Positions 1 to 10,161 are shown, counted from the stretch's first letter. The stretch: DNA of 64,000 bases from Alphaproteobacteria bacterium (GCA_039980135.1 JBDXCV010000003.1:963458-1027457), one strand, 5' to 3'. Numbers and translations are program-made. Notes: a model not told the origin generated them from the letters alone.

Positions 1-40
1 TAGTTACATGGATTCAAGGCCTTATAAGTCTCCGCCTGTC

Positions 41-56
41 TGGCACGAGCTTTGCT
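41..56 (+). promoter_or_regulatory. sigma-54 (RpoN) promoter for the urea uptake/urease block
   Basis: TGGCACGAGCTTTGCT matches the -24/-12 consensus TGGCAC-N5-TTGCW, with the GG (42-43) and GC (54-55) dinucleotides separated by exactly 10 bases. It lies 44 bases before the urtA start, and transcription would begin near position 67. Sigma-54 promoters need an enhancer-binding activator; for urea transport and urease this is normally NtrC. The window starts too close to show upstream NtrC sites. Confidence 0.8.
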
Positions 57-62
57 AATTAT

Positions 63-75
63 GTTGCATCGCAAC
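63..75. repeat. Inverted repeat GTTGC-ATC-GCAAC at the predicted urtA transcription start
   Basis: A perfect 5-bp inverted repeat with a 3-base centre lies at the predicted transcription start of the sigma-54 promoter and ahead of the Shine-Dalgarno sequence. It could be an operator or a short 5'-UTR hairpin. The function is inferred from position only. Confidence 0.4.
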
Positions 76-99
76 AACCATAAAGCCCGGAGGCAGAGA

Positions 100-1383
100 A
101 TGTTCAAAAGCCTAAAGACCATCGCAGCGGCGAGCGTGCTCGCAGGATCGCTGGCGATGAGCGCGTCGGCACAGGCGGCCGACACCATCAAGGTAGGGAT
201 CCTTCATTCCCTGTCCGGAACCATGGCCATCAGTGAAACTGCGCTGAAAGACGTCATGCTGTTCCTTATCGACGAGCAGAACAAGAAGGGCGGATTGCTC
301 GGCAAGCAGCTTGAGGCTGTTGTCGTCGACCCGGCATCCGACTGGCCGCTGTTTGCCGAAAAGGCACGTGAGCTGATCGAACAGCACAAGGTCGATGTCG
401 TGTTCGGCAACTGGACCTCGGTGTCGCGCAAATCGGTGCTGCCGGTCTTCGAAGAGCTGAACGGCATGCTCTTCTATCCGGTCCAGTATGAGGGTGAAGA
501 ATCCTCGCGCAATATCTTCTACACGGGCGCCGCGCCGAACCAGCAGGCTATTCCCGCTGTCGAATATCTGATGAGCGAAGATGGCGGCGCGGCCAAGCGC
601 TGGGTTCTCGCGGGTACGGATTATGTGTATCCCCGCACGACCAACAAGATCCTCGAAGCCTTCCTCAAGGCAAAGGGCGTTCCGGCCGAAGACATCATGA
701 TCAACTACACGCCGTTCGGACACTCCGACTGGCAGACCATCGTGTCGGACATCAAGAAGTTCGCCGCGGCGGGCAAGAAGACGGCCGTGGTCTCGACCAT
801 CAACGGTGATGCCAACGTGCCGTTCTACAAGGAACTCGCCAACCAGGGCATCAAGGCGGAAGACATTCCCGTCGTCGCCTTCTCTGTCGGTGAAGAAGAG
901 CTTGCCGGTATCGACACCGCGCCGCTCGTCGGCCATCTCGCCGCGTGGAACTACTTCATGAGCGTCGATGCCCCGGAGAATTCTGACATCATCGCGAAGT
1001 GGCATGCGTTCATCGGCAGCGACGAGCGTGTCTTCAATGACCCGATGGAAGCCCACTATATCGGCTTCAACATGTGGGCCCAGGCAGTCGCGCAGGCCGG
1101 CACAACGAACATCGATGCGGTCCGCCAGGCCATGTATGGCCAGGAAGTTCCCAACCTGACGGGCGGTGTGGCCGTGATGAACACGAACCACCATCTCTCC
1201 AAGCCGGTTCTCATCGGCGAAATTCAGGACGACGGCCAGTTCGCCACCGTTTGGGAGACCGAAGGTGTGGTCGTGGGTGATGCCTGGAGTGACTTCATTC
1301 CCGAAAGTGCCAAGCTCACCGCCGACTGGACCTACCCCTGGGTCTGCGGCAACTGCGAGAAGCCGAAACACCTGACGAACTAA
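100..1383 (+). CDS. urtA: Urea ABC transporter, periplasmic urea-binding protein UrtA
   Basis: This is the substrate-binding component of the high-affinity urea ABC importer, about 427 residues. An N-terminal signal peptide (MFKSLKT, then a hydrophobic stretch ending in AQA) is followed by a mature part beginning ADTIKVGILHS, typical of the branched-chain amino acid/amide-binding family (Peripla_BP_5 type). The start at 100 is chosen over the in-frame upstream TTG at 52 because GGAGG lies at 89-93 and the signal peptide begins here. It is the first gene of urtABCDE and is directly downstream of a sigma-54 promoter. A GC hairpin follows the stop codon and probably raises its expression over the permease genes. 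Its identity is strongly supported by the complete urt-ure context. Confidence 0.95.
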   Translation: MFKSLKTIAAASVLAGSLAMSASAQAADTIKVGILHSLSGTMAISETALKDVMLFLIDEQNKKGGLLGKQLEAVVVDPASDWPLFAEKARELIEQHKVDVVFGNWTSVSRKSVLPVFEELNGMLFYPVQYEGEESSRNIFYTGAAPNQQAIPAVEYLMSEDGGAAKRWVLAGTDYVYPRTTNKILEAFLKAKGVPAEDIMINYTPFGHSDWQTIVSDIKKFAAAGKKTAVVSTINGDANVPFYKELANQGIKAEDIPVVAFSVGEEELAGIDTAPLVGHLAAWNYFMSVDAPENSDIIAKWHAFIGSDERVFNDPMEAHYIGFNMWAQAVAQAGTTNIDAVRQAMYGQEVPNLTGGVAVMNTNHHLSKPVLIGEIQDDGQFATVWETEGVVVGDAWSDFIPESAKLTADWTYPWVCGNCEKPKHLTN

Positions 1384-1398
1384 GCGCCTACCCGATGT

Positions 1399-1427
1399 CG
1401 GCCGCCCTGTAATTTCCGGGGCGGCCG
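1399..1427 (+). promoter_or_regulatory. Intergenic GC hairpin after urtA
   Basis: CGGCCGCCC (1399-1407) pairs with GGGCGGCCG (1419-1427) in a perfect 9-bp stem with an 11-base loop. No U-tract follows, so this is not a classical intrinsic terminator. Hairpins after the binding-protein gene of ABC operons commonly protect the upstream message from 3' decay and partly attenuate downstream transcription. Similar hairpins follow dctP and tctC in this window. Confidence 0.6.
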
Positions 1428-1482
1428 GTACCGGCCCCAAACAATAAATAATAATTCAAACGCTAAATCGGGACGGTTTCTT

Positions 1483-3180
1483 ATGGCTACGGGCCATTCC
1501 ACGGGCGCAGTGCGTCCAAACGGCATCATTGCCCTCTTGGGCGGTGTGTTGATGTTTCTGGTGCTCATGGCAGCGGTATCGGCGCCCGCCACCGCACAGT
1601 CTGCAACCACCGCAGACGATCCCTTCGCGAATGCGGTCCAGGCACTGGACGAACGCAAATTCTCCGACAAGGCCGCAGCTATCGACGCGCTGGGCGCGTT
1701 GGGCGACGAACGCGCTATAGACGTGCTTCAGGCCATTGCCGACGGTCGGCTTTATCGACGCAAGGCCGACAAGCTTGTCGTCATCGCCGAACGGGCCGGG
1801 GACGTGTTCAACGTAACAAGCCCCGTCACTGCGGAAGCCCTTGAGACGGCGGGCAGCCGTGAACTCAAGAAAATCATCGCCAATAACAAGCTGCGCGGAC
1901 AGATCCGTGGTGTTCTCGGTCAGCTCGCACTCTTCAGTCCAAACGCGGACGACCGGTTGGAGGCGGCACGGAATGTCATTGCCAGCCCGACCGATGATGC
2001 GCTGACGTTGCTAAAAAGAGCGCGGGATCGCGAGACGGTATCCAGGATCCGAGACACGCTCGAGACGGGTATCGCGATGCTGGAGCTTGCGTCTGACGAT
2101 ACAGCCTTGCGCTTCGCCGCCGTCGCGACCTTGGCGGAGCGGAGCGATCCCGACATCAAGTCGGCGCTCGAGCAGCGGCTTCTCGAAATCGATGGTGCGC
2201 CGGTCGAACCGGACGCGGAGGTGCGCGCGGCACTTCAGGAGGCGGTCGACGACATCAACGACCGGCTGGCGCTGTTTGGGATTGCGGAGAACCTGATCTT
2301 CGGGCTTAGCCTGGGCTCCGTGCTTTTGCTCGCCGCGATCGGTTTGGCGATCACGTTTGGCGTCATGGGCGTGATCAACATGGCCCATGGCGAGATGATC
2401 ATGTTGGGGGCCTACACAACCTTCATCGTCCAGGAAATTTTCCGCGCGACAGTATCACCGGAGTTTTTCGGGCTTTATGTGCTGGTTTCCATTCCGGCAG
2501 CCTTCTTCGTGGCCGCCGCGTTCGGTGTGCTGATCGAGCGCGGTTGTATTCGTTTCCTGTATGGCCGGCCGCTTGAGACCCTGCTTGCGACATGGGGCGT
2601 CAGCCTTATCCTGCAGCAACTCGTGCGGTCGCTGTTCGGGGCCAACAACCGAGAGGTCGCCAACCCGGACTGGATTGCCGGTGCGGTTTCGTTCGGCGGT
2701 GGTGTTTCCGTGACCCTCAACCGCATCTATATCGTCATATTCTGCATCATGGTCGTGGCGGCCCTTGCGGCCTTCATCCGCTACAGCCGGTTCGGTCTGC
2801 AAATGCGCGCCGTGACCCAGAATCGCGGCATGGCGTCGGCGATGGGTATTCGTACCGGTCAGGTCGACGCGCTGACCTTCGCGCTCGGCTCGGGCATTGC
2901 CGGCGTCGCCGGTGTGGCGTTGAGCCAGATCTCGAATGTCAGCCCCAATTTGGGCCAGAACTTCATCGTCGACAGCTTCATGGTCGTCGTGTTCGGCGGT
3001 GTCGGCAGCCTCTGGGGCACGATCGTCGGCGCCTTCAGTCTCGGGATCGTCAACAAGTTCCTCGAACCGGTCTCCGGCGCCATCCTCGGCAAGGTGGTCG
3101 TGCTCGTGATCATCATCCTGTTCATCCAGAAACGCCCACGCGGATTGTTCGCCCTCAAAGGGCGTGCAGCCGAGTCCTGA
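1483..3180 (+). CDS. urtB: Urea ABC transporter permease UrtB
   Basis: This is an inner-membrane permease of the urea importer, 565 residues. The first 40 residues hold a hydrophobic signal/anchor segment ending near ATAQS. Residues about 45-260 form a soluble, helix-rich, HEAT-like extension characteristic of UrtB and absent from plain LivH permeases. From about residue 265 to the end it is a LivH-type branched-chain permease with about eight transmembrane segments, including the conserved INMAHGEMIMLGAY stretch. It pairs with UrtC to form the channel. It is second in the operon, 99 bases after urtA, and the spacer carries a hairpin. Confidence 0.94.
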   Translation: MATGHSTGAVRPNGIIALLGGVLMFLVLMAAVSAPATAQSATTADDPFANAVQALDERKFSDKAAAIDALGALGDERAIDVLQAIADGRLYRRKADKLVVIAERAGDVFNVTSPVTAEALETAGSRELKKIIANNKLRGQIRGVLGQLALFSPNADDRLEAARNVIASPTDDALTLLKRARDRETVSRIRDTLETGIAMLELASDDTALRFAAVATLAERSDPDIKSALEQRLLEIDGAPVEPDAEVRAALQEAVDDINDRLALFGIAENLIFGLSLGSVLLLAAIGLAITFGVMGVINMAHGEMIMLGAYTTFIVQEIFRATVSPEFFGLYVLVSIPAAFFVAAAFGVLIERGCIRFLYGRPLETLLATWGVSLILQQLVRSLFGANNREVANPDWIAGAVSFGGGVSVTLNRIYIVIFCIMVVAALAAFIRYSRFGLQMRAVTQNRGMASAMGIRTGQVDALTFALGSGIAGVAGVALSQISNVSPNLGQNFIVDSFMVVVFGGVGSLWGTIVGAFSLGIVNKFLEPVSGAILGKVVVLVIIILFIQKRPRGLFALKGRAAES

Positions 3181-3195
3181 TCGGAGGAACAGAAA

Positions 3196-4338
3196 ATGGG
3201 ACCGATCTCAGCACGGCTTCTGGCCATGGAAAGCAAGCGCGGCTGGACCACCATCCTGGCGCTGGGCTTCGTCGCGATCTTCGTCGTGCCGTTTCTCAAT
3301 CTCGCCGTGCCGGAAGGCTCGTTCTTTCATCTCTCGACCTTCTGGGTCGCGACCCTGGGCAAGTATCTGGCCTTCGCGATCCTGGCCCTGTCGCTTGATC
3401 TGATCTGGGGTTATGCGGGCATTCTCAGTCTGGGCCATGGCGCGTTCTTCGGGCTCGGCGGCTACGCCATGGGCATGTACATGATGCGTCAGATCGGCGA
3501 ACGGGGCGTCTACGGCAACCCGGATCTACCGGATTTCATGGTGTTCCTGAACTGGGATTCAGTGCCCTGGTACTGGTTCGGCTTCGACCATTTCTGGGTT
3601 GCCGCCCTGATGGTGCTGGCGGTTCCCGGGGCACTGGCCTTCGTCTTCGGCTGGCTCGCCTTCCGTTCCCGGATCACGGGTGTCTATTTCTCCATCATCA
3701 GCCAGGCGATGGTGTTTGCCTTCATGCTCGCCTTCTTCCGCAACGAGATGGGCTTCGGCGGCAATAACGGCCTGACCGACTTCAAGGATATCCTGGGTTT
3801 CGAACTGTCGCGCGATACGACCAAGGTCGGTCTGTATACCGCGACGGCCGTCGCCCTCCTGCTTGTCTATCTGATCTGCCGGGCCGTGGTGAGTTCGAAG
3901 CTCGGCCGGCTCCTGATCGCGGTGCGCGACGCGGAGAGCCGGGTCCGTTTCCTCGGTTATTCCGTCACCAACGCGAAGCTGTTCGTCTTCACATTGTCGG
4001 CCATGCTCGCCGGGCTCGCGGGTGCGCTCTATGTGCCCCAGGTGGGCATCATCAACCCGGGCGAGTTCGCGCCCGCCAAATCCATCGAGATGGCGATCTG
4101 GGTCGCCGTGGGCGGGCGCGGCACCTTGTTCGGTGCGATTATCGGGGCGTTCGCAGTCAACGGCGCGCGGACCTATTTCACCGCCGCCGCGCCGGAAATC
4201 TGGCTGTTCTTCCTCGGCGCCCTGTTCATTCTGGTGACCCTCGCCATGCCCAACGGGATCGTCGGGGTCTACAAATCGCTGCGCTCGGGTGAATTGACCG
4301 CGGCGATCGGACGGAGGCTGCGTCGTGCCGATGCTTGA
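3196..4338 (+). CDS. urtC: Urea ABC transporter permease UrtC
   Basis: This is the second inner-membrane permease of the urea importer, 380 residues, of LivM type. It has about ten hydrophobic segments and the family signature DLIWGYAGILSLGHGAFFGLG near residues 62-82. It starts 15 bases after urtB with a GGAGG ribosome-binding site and overlaps the start of urtD by 14 bases, which indicates translational coupling. It forms a heterodimeric channel with UrtB and is powered by UrtD and UrtE. Confidence 0.94.
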   Translation: MGPISARLLAMESKRGWTTILALGFVAIFVVPFLNLAVPEGSFFHLSTFWVATLGKYLAFAILALSLDLIWGYAGILSLGHGAFFGLGGYAMGMYMMRQIGERGVYGNPDLPDFMVFLNWDSVPWYWFGFDHFWVAALMVLAVPGALAFVFGWLAFRSRITGVYFSIISQAMVFAFMLAFFRNEMGFGGNNGLTDFKDILGFELSRDTTKVGLYTATAVALLLVYLICRAVVSSKLGRLLIAVRDAESRVRFLGYSVTNAKLFVFTLSAMLAGLAGALYVPQVGIINPGEFAPAKSIEMAIWVAVGGRGTLFGAIIGAFAVNGARTYFTAAAPEIWLFFLGALFILVTLAMPNGIVGVYKSLRSGELTAAIGRRLRRADA

Positions 4339-5110
4339 TCGAGCGCCCGAGGGCGCCCCCCTGACCGCGAACGAACCATCAATCCTCTATCTCGAAGGTG
4401 TGTCGGTCAGTTTTGACGGTTTCAAGGCGCTCAACAGCCTGAACCTGATCATCCGGCGCGGCGAAATGCGCGCGATCATCGGGCCGAACGGCGCGGGCAA
4501 GACGACGATGATGGACGTGGTCACCGGCAAGACCCGTCCCGATACGGGCCGCGTGCTTTTTGCCGACGACGTGAATCTCACCCATCTCGACGAGACCGAT
4601 ATCGCCAATCTGGGCATCGGCCGGAAATTTCAGAAGCCGACGGTGTTCGAGAGCCTTTCGGTCTTCGAGAATATCTATCTCGCGCAGAAGACCAAGCGGA
4701 CGATCGCCGAGACGTTGTTTGCGCGTATCCGCGGCGAGCAATTGACCCGGATCGAGGCGACCCTGGAAACAATCCGGCTGACGGAGCGGCGCGCGGATCT
4801 GGCCGGCGACCTCAGCCACGGTCAGAAGCAGTGGCTCGAGATCGGCATGTTGCTGGCGCAGGAGCCGGAGCTGATGCTGCTCGATGAGCCTGTGGCCGGC
4901 ATGAGCGACGCGGAGACCGAGCAGACGGTGGCGCTGCTGATGGAGATTGCCAAGGACCATTCGCTGGTCGTCGTCGAGCACGATATGGAATTTGTGCGCA
5001 ATCTCGATTGCACGGTCTCGGTACTGCATGAGGGCAGTGTCCTTGCGGAAGGCTCGATGGACACTGTCCAGTCCGACCCGCGCGTTATCGAAGTCTATCT
5101 GGGACGCTGA
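4325..5110 (+). CDS. urtD: Urea ABC transporter ATP-binding protein UrtD
   Basis: This is a cytoplasmic ATPase of the urea importer, 261 residues, LivG-like. Walker A GPNGAGKT lies at residues 53-60, the ABC signature LSHGQ at about 163-167, and Walker B LMLLDE at about 183-188 followed by the H-loop VVEHDMEF. The longest reading starts with GTG at 4325, inside the end of urtC; an ATG two codons later (4331) is an alternative. UrtD and UrtE form the ATPase heterodimer. Confidence 0.94.
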   Translation: MPMLDRAPEGAPLTANEPSILYLEGVSVSFDGFKALNSLNLIIRRGEMRAIIGPNGAGKTTMMDVVTGKTRPDTGRVLFADDVNLTHLDETDIANLGIGRKFQKPTVFESLSVFENIYLAQKTKRTIAETLFARIRGEQLTRIEATLETIRLTERRADLAGDLSHGQKQWLEIGMLLAQEPELMLLDEPVAGMSDAETEQTVALLMEIAKDHSLVVVEHDMEFVRNLDCTVSVLHEGSVLAEGSMDTVQSDPRVIEVYLGR

Positions 5111-5112
5111 TC

Positions 5113-5808
5113 ATGCTCGAAGCCACCGACATCAATCTCTACTACGGCGCCAGTCATATCCTGCGTGGCGCGCATATTTCGGCCACACGCGGCAAGATCA
5201 CCTGTTTGCTCGGGCGCAACGGCGTCGGCAAGACGTCGTTTCTGCGGGGCCTGACGGGGCACACGCCCATCCGCAGCGGGTCGGTCACATGGGATGGCGA
5301 GAATATCGCCCGCCTGGCGCCGTTCGCACGTGCCCGGCGCGGGATCGCCTATGTGCCCCAGGGGCGTGATGTGTTTCCCCGGCTCAGTGTCGAGGAGAAT
5401 CTGATGACCGGCTTTGCCTGTCTGCCGCGCAGCGAGGCGCGTATTCCCGACCAGGTGTTCGAGTTGTTTCCTGTCCTGTCGGATATGCTCGGGCGCCGAG
5501 GCGGAGACCTGTCCGGCGGTCAGCAACAGCAGCTTGCCATCGGCCGGGCACTGGTAACCCAGCCGAAGCTGCTGGTCCTCGACGAGCCCACCGAGGGTAT
5601 CCAGCCGTCGATCATCAAGGATATCGAGGCGGTGATCCGCCTGCTCGCCGGCAGCGGCGACATGGCGATCCTGCTGGTCGAGCAATATTACGAATTTGCC
5701 CGTGATCTGGCCGACGACGTGGCGGTGATGGACCGGGGGGAGATCGTCCTATCCGGGCCGATCGGCGATTTGCCCGAATCCGAGATTCGTCGGCACCTTA
5801 CGGTCTAA
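5113..5808 (+). CDS. urtE: Urea ABC transporter ATP-binding protein UrtE
   Basis: This is the second ATPase of the urea importer, 231 residues, LivF-like. Walker A GRNGVGKT lies at residues 34-41, the signature LSGGQ at 133-137, Walker B LLVLDE near 153-158, and the H-loop region is LLVEQYYEFA. It starts two bases after the urtD stop. With it the importer is complete, and the next gene starts urease assembly, so imported urea is hydrolysed directly by the products of the same transcription block. Confidence 0.95.
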   Translation: MLEATDINLYYGASHILRGAHISATRGKITCLLGRNGVGKTSFLRGLTGHTPIRSGSVTWDGENIARLAPFARARRGIAYVPQGRDVFPRLSVEENLMTGFACLPRSEARIPDQVFELFPVLSDMLGRRGGDLSGGQQQQLAIGRALVTQPKLLVLDEPTEGIQPSIIKDIEAVIRLLAGSGDMAILLVEQYYEFARDLADDVAVMDRGEIVLSGPIGDLPESEIRRHLTV

Positions 5809-5827
5809 TCAGGCAGGTTGGATACAG

Positions 5828-6652
5828 ATGGCATCGGGGCGGGCAGAGATCGAGTTCGTTGACGCTGGCGGCCGCACCCGCCTGGCGCATCTGTATCAAA
5901 GCGACCCGCTGCGAATCCTGTTTCCGAATGCCGGGGCAGGCGAGCCCGAGACGGGTACCCTCGTGACCACGTCCGGCGGGCTGGTCGGCGGGGATACATT
6001 GTCCATCGAAATTCGCTGTGGCGCCGGGGCGGTGGGACGGATCGTCGGACAGGCGGCCGAAAAAATCTACCGTTCGACGGGCGCGGATGTGTGCATTGAC
6101 ATGTCCCTGATCGCCGAACCGGGCAGTTGGCTCGAATGGCTGCCCCAGGAAACCATTATCTTCGATACGGCGCGGCTACGCCGGCGGACGGTCGTTGAGG
6201 CCGCGCCCGGCGCGCAGGTTCTGGCGGGGGAGATCATCGTCCTCGGACGCACGGCAATGGGCGAAAGCCTGACCGGCGGGCTCATCCACGAGGCGTGGGA
6301 TGTTAGGCGCGAAGATCGCCTCGTCTGGGCGGATGCGGTGCATCTGGATGGCGATTTGCGCGCGATCCTGGCCGCGAATGCCGGCCTCAACGGCGCCCAT
6401 GCCTTCGCCAGTATTGTCTTCGTGAGCGACGACGCATCCTCCGCCTTGCCGCTGGCCCGGGAACTGTTACCCGAAGGCCTGGATCCAGCCGGGCTTTGCG
6501 TGGGTGCGACCTGCGTCGGCGATGTGCTGATCGTGCGCTGGCTCGACCGCGATGCCCGGCGCCTGCGCGACGCTTATGGGAAATTCTGGGCCGAGTTCAG
6601 GCACCATCTGGCGGATTTGCCGGCGGCGATGCCGCGTCTCTGGGCGATCTAG
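5828..6652 (+). CDS. ureD: Urease accessory protein UreD
   Basis: This is a urease maturation scaffold, 274 residues, called UreH in some species. It binds apo-urease and recruits UreF and UreG so that nickel and the lysine carbamate can be installed. The conserved [10 protein letters not shown] block is at about residues 46-55, followed by the beta-rich core with [10 protein letters not shown] and WLPQETIIF. It lies 19 bases after urtE and 13 bases before ureA, the usual ureDABC order. Confidence 0.95.
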   Translation: MASGRAEIEFVDAGGRTRLAHLYQSDPLRILFPNAGAGEPETGTLVTTSGGLVGGDTLSIEIRCGAGAVGRIVGQAAEKIYRSTGADVCIDMSLIAEPGSWLEWLPQETIIFDTARLRRRTVVEAAPGAQVLAGEIIVLGRTAMGESLTGGLIHEAWDVRREDRLVWADAVHLDGDLRAILAANAGLNGAHAFASIVFVSDDASSALPLARELLPEGLDPAGLCVGATCVGDVLIVRWLDRDARRLRDAYGKFWAEFRHHLADLPAAMPRLWAI

Positions 6653-6665
6653 AAGGAACGACAAT

Positions 6666-6968
6666 ATGCATCTGACACCCCGAGAAAAGGATAAGCTTCT
6701 CGTCGCGCTGGCCGCCGACGTGGCGCGCAAGCGCATGGCGCGCGGCGTGAAGCTCAATTATCCCGAGGCGATCGCGCTGATCTCCGATTTTGTCGTCGAG
6801 GGCGCGCGCGACGGGCGTTCGGTCGCCGATCTGATGAGCGCGGGGGGCGAGGTCCTGACCCGGGCCGATGTGATGGAGGGGATCGCGGAGATGATCCACG
6901 ACGTCCAGGTCGAGGCGACTTTTCCCGACGGGACCAAGTTGGTCACCGTCCACAACCCGATCCGGTGA
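6666..6968 (+). CDS. ureA: Urease gamma subunit UreA
   Basis: This is the small structural subunit of urease (urea + H2O to 2 NH3 + CO2), 100 residues, the standard length. It begins [18 protein letters not shown] and contains the family motif [10 protein letters not shown] and the terminal [10 protein letters not shown]. The start at 6666 is preceded by AAGGA. Gamma, beta and alpha subunits are separate genes here, as in most proteobacteria. Confidence 0.97.
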   Translation: MHLTPREKDKLLVALAADVARKRMARGVKLNYPEAIALISDFVVEGARDGRSVADLMSAGGEVLTRADVMEGIAEMIHDVQVEATFPDGTKLVTVHNPIR

Positions 6969-6975
6969 GCCAGAC

Positions 6976-7287
6976 ATGATCCCAGGTGAAATCTTCCCCG
7001 CCGACGGCGACATCATTCTGAACGACGGCCGCGAGACGCTGTCCCTGTCGGTCGCCAACACCGGCGACCGGCCGATCCAGGTCGGATCCCATTTTCATTT
7101 TCACGAGACGAACGGCGCGCTGGAATTCGACCGGGATGCCGCGCGCGGGTTCCGGCTCGACATCCCGGCCGGGACCGCCGTCCGGTTCGAGCCCGGACAG
7201 ACGTGTGAGGTCGCGCTTGTCCGCTATGCCGGATCGGGGCGGGTGTTCGGCTTCAACGGTCGCGTCAACGGCGCGCTGGAGGAGTAG
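6976..7287 (+). CDS. ureB: Urease beta subunit UreB
   Basis: This is a structural subunit of urease, 103 residues, the usual length. It opens [13 protein letters not shown] and carries the conserved [14 protein letters not shown] segment near residues 35-48 and the VRFEPGQT motif. It lies 7 bases after ureA and 3 bases before ureC, so the three structural genes are tightly coupled. Confidence 0.97.
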   Translation: MIPGEIFPADGDIILNDGRETLSLSVANTGDRPIQVGSHFHFHETNGALEFDRDAARGFRLDIPAGTAVRFEPGQTCEVALVRYAGSGRVFGFNGRVNGALEE

Positions 7288-7290
7288 ACG

Positions 7291-9000
7291 ATGGCCTATT
7301 CGATCAATCATTCCGACTACGCCTCCATGTTCGGCCCCACAGTCGGCGACCGGGTCCGACTGGCCGACACCGAACTCGTGATCGAGGTCGAGCGCGACCA
7401 CACGATCTATGGCGAAGAGGTCAAATTCGGCGGCGGCAAGGTCATCCGTGACGGCATGGGACAATCCCAGGCCAGCCGTGCGGATGGTGCCGTGGATACC
7501 GTCATTACCAATGCGCTGATCGTCGATCACTGGGGAATCGTGAAGGCCGATATCGGCATCCGCGACGGCCGCATCACCGGCGTGGGGAAGGCGGGAAACC
7601 CCGACGTCCAGCCGGGAATCGATATAGTCATCGGGCCGGGCACGGAGGTCATTGCGGGCGAAGGCCGGATCGTCACCGCCGGCGCCATCGATGCGCATAT
7701 CCACTGGATCAGCCCGCAGCAGATCGAGGAGGCCCTGTATTCCGGGGTCACGACGATGCTCGGCGGGGGCACCGGACCGGCCGAAGGCACCAACGCGACC
7801 ACCTGCACACCGGGCCCGTGGCATCTGGCGCGCATGATTCAGGCCGCCGAAGGCTTCCCGGTTAATCTCGGCTTCTTCGGCAAGGGTAACGCGACGCTGC
7901 CCGACGCCCTGAAAGAGCAGGTGGATGGCGGCGCATGCGGCCTCAAGTTGCATGAAGACTGGGGCACGACCCCGGCGGCGATCGATGCCTGCCTGTCCGT
8001 CGCCGAGGAGATGGACGTTCAGGTCGCGATCCATACCGATACATTGAATGAATCCGGTTTTGTGGAAGATACGATCGCCGCCTTCAAGGGGCGCACGATC
8101 CACGCGTTTCACACGGAGGGCGCCGGGGGTGGCCACGCGCCGGACATCATTCGTTTATGTGGCGAGGAGAACGTATTGCCGTCCTCGACCAACCCGACGC
8201 GGCCCTACACGATCAACACGGTCGACGAACATCTCGACATGCTGATGGTCTGCCACCATCTGGATTCCCGCATTCCCGAGGATGTCGCGTTCGCCGAAAG
8301 CCGGATCCGGCGCGAGACGATCGCGGCGGAAGATATCCTGCATGATCTCGGCGCATTCTCGATGATCGCGTCCGACAGCCAGGCGATGGGCCGGGTCGGC
8401 GAGGTGGTGATTCGGACCTGGCAGACGGCCGACAAGATGAAACGCCAGCGTGGCGCACTGCCCGGCGAGGCCGGCGACAATGACAATCTGCGCGTGCGCC
8501 GTTATATCGCCAAATACACGATCAATCCGGCGCTGTGTCACGGGATCGCCGACCATGTGGGCTCGGTCGAGGCCGGCAAACTGGCCGATCTGGTGCTGTG
8601 GAAGCCCATGTTCTTCGGCGTGAAACCGGACCTGATCGTCAAGGCCGGCACGATCGCCGGCGCAGCCATGGGTGACCCCAACGCCTCGATCCCGACCCCC
8701 CAGCCGGTGCACTACCGGCCGATGTTCGGCAGTTTCGGCGCGTCGCAGACTGCGAGCGCAGTGACGTTCGTCTCTGCCGCCGCGGCGGGGACGGATATGG
8801 CCGCGCAACTCGGCCTTGCACGGGAGTTGTTGCCGATATCAGGCACACGTTCGGTGACCAAGAAGGACATGATCCTGAACGATGCGACCCCCGATATGGA
8901 GGTCGACCCGGAGACCTATGAGGTGCGCGCGGACGGTGAATTGCTGACCTGTGAACCGGCGGAGGAGCTGGCCATGGCCCAGCGGTACTTCCTGTTTTGA
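7291..9000 (+). CDS. ureC: Urease alpha (catalytic) subunit UreC
   Basis: This is the nickel-containing catalytic subunit, 569 residues. All expected active-site residues are present: His136 and His138 (DAHIHW), the carbamylated Lys219 (GLKLHEDWG) with His221, His248 (AIHTDTLNE), His274 (HAFHTEG), the flap Cys321-His322-His323 (MVCHHLD) and Asp362 (ASDSQAMG). Numbering is offset by two from the Klebsiella enzyme. The protein looks intact and functional. Its stop codon overlaps the TTG start of ureE. Confidence 0.98.
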   Translation: MAYSINHSDYASMFGPTVGDRVRLADTELVIEVERDHTIYGEEVKFGGGKVIRDGMGQSQASRADGAVDTVITNALIVDHWGIVKADIGIRDGRITGVGKAGNPDVQPGIDIVIGPGTEVIAGEGRIVTAGAIDAHIHWISPQQIEEALYSGVTTMLGGGTGPAEGTNATTCTPGPWHLARMIQAAEGFPVNLGFFGKGNATLPDALKEQVDGGACGLKLHEDWGTTPAAIDACLSVAEEMDVQVAIHTDTLNESGFVEDTIAAFKGRTIHAFHTEGAGGGHAPDIIRLCGEENVLPSSTNPTRPYTINTVDEHLDMLMVCHHLDSRIPEDVAFAESRIRRETIAAEDILHDLGAFSMIASDSQAMGRVGEVVIRTWQTADKMKRQRGALPGEAGDNDNLRVRRYIAKYTINPALCHGIADHVGSVEAGKLADLVLWKPMFFGVKPDLIVKAGTIAGAAMGDPNASIPTPQPVHYRPMFGSFGASQTASAVTFVSAAAAGTDMAAQLGLARELLPISGTRSVTKKDMILNDATPDMEVDPETYEVRADGELLTCEPAEELAMAQRYFLF

Positions 9001-9464
9001 CCCAGCGCCGCGCCATCGAGGTTTTGGGGGCCGGCAGTTGGCCGGAGACCGACGCCGTCGCCACGGTGACCCTGGCGTTCGACGACCGCCATCGCCGCCG
9101 GGTGCGCCTGGTCGATGACGCGGGCGACGCATTCCTGCTCGATCTGGACCATGCCACCCGGATGGGCGACGGGGACGGGCTGCGCCTGGAGACGGGCGGA
9201 GTCGTGCATGTTCGCGCGGCGGTTGAAGACGTGCTCGACATACGCTGCGATGATCCGCGCGATACCGTGCGTATGGCCTGGCATATCGGCAACCGTCACC
9301 TGCCGACCCAGGTGCTCGGCGATGGCACGCTCCGCATTCGCGCCGATCATGTGATCGAGCAGATGCTCGTTCGCCTCGGTGCCGACGTCGAGGCCAGGGT
9401 TGCCTCCTTCGATCCCGAGCCCGGCGCTTACGACGACGGTGCAGGTCACAGCCATGACCACTGA
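8997..9464 (+). CDS. ureE: Urease accessory nickel metallochaperone UreE
   Basis: This delivers nickel for urease maturation, 155 residues. It starts with TTG at 8997, overlapping the ureC stop in TTGA. The peptide-binding N-terminal domain and the metal-binding domain ([21 protein letters not shown] region near residues 83-100, with the core His of the family) are present. The C-terminus is a short His-rich tail, GHSHDH, suitable for nickel binding. Its end overlaps ureF by 11 bases. Confidence 0.93.
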   Translation: MTQRRAIEVLGAGSWPETDAVATVTLAFDDRHRRRVRLVDDAGDAFLLDLDHATRMGDGDGLRLETGGVVHVRAAVEDVLDIRCDDPRDTVRMAWHIGNRHLPTQVLGDGTLRIRADHVIEQMLVRLGADVEARVASFDPEPGAYDDGAGHSHDH

Positions 9465-10161
9465 AATGTCGCTTTCCGGCGCGCGCCTGCAGCGCCTGAT
9501 GACCTGGCTATCACCGGCTTTCCCCGTCGGCGCGTTCAGCTACTCCCATGGTCTCGAGGCCGCTGTCGAGACCGGCATGGTCACCGACCGGGACGAGCTG
9601 TCGTCCTGGGTCGAGACGATTGTTTCGTCCGGTGCGGGGCGGGTCGATGCGGCCCTTTTCCGCGCGGCGCATGATGCGGCGACGGGGGACGATCCGCACG
9701 GCCTCGCCTGGGTTCTGGAGCGCGGTGACGCCATGCAGCCCACGCGCGAACTGGGCCTCGAGACAACCAGCCAGGGGATTGCGTTTGCCGACGCGGCTGC
9801 ACGTCATTGGCCCAGCCCATCGGTGCGCCGCCTGCAGGAAATGTCCTCGGCCACGGAGCGGGCCATCGCCTATCCGGTGGCGGTCGGCGCGGCAGCGGCC
9901 GATCATGGCATACCGGTGTTGCCGGGCCTCGAAGCCTATCTGCACGGCTTCGCCGCAAACATTGTGTCGGCGGGGGTGCGCGCGATCCCGTTGGGCCAGA
10001 GCGACGGCTTGCAGGTCCTGGCGATGCTTGAGCCGGTAATTGTTGCGGCGGCTGCGGCGGCGCTCGCCCGACCGGTCGAAGATATGGGTTCGGCGGCCAT
10101 TATGGTCGACTGGGCGTCCAGCAAACATGAAACTCAATATTCGAGGTTATTTCGATCATGA
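9454..10161 (+). CDS. ureF: Urease accessory protein UreF
   Basis: This all-helical maturation factor bridges UreD and UreG and gates GTP hydrolysis, 235 residues. The family signature [16 protein letters not shown] lies near residues 18-33. The start at 9454 (MTTEMSLSG) is preferred over an upstream in-frame GTG because it precedes the family N-terminus and gives the short ureE overlap normal for such operons. Its stop overlaps the ureG start in ATGA. Confidence 0.94.
   Translation: MTTEMSLSGARLQRLMTWLSPAFPVGAFSYSHGLEAAVETGMVTDRDELSSWVETIVSSGAGRVDAALFRAAHDAATGDDPHGLAWVLERGDAMQPTRELGLETTSQGIAFADAAARHWPSPSVRRLQEMSSATERAIAYPVAVGAAAADHGIPVLPGLEAYLHGFAANIVSAGVRAIPLGQSDGLQVLAMLEPVIVAAAAAALARPVEDMGSAAIMVDWASSKHETQYSRLFRS

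Noticed and set aside
112..1440. Long minus-strand open frame opposite urtA
   Set aside because: It is antisense to a clear urtA, with His/Arg/Asp-rich shadow composition and no domain. Similar long antisense frames at 12279-13973, 21499-22938, 39187-40578, 50910-52376 and 58231-59523 are rejected for the same reason.
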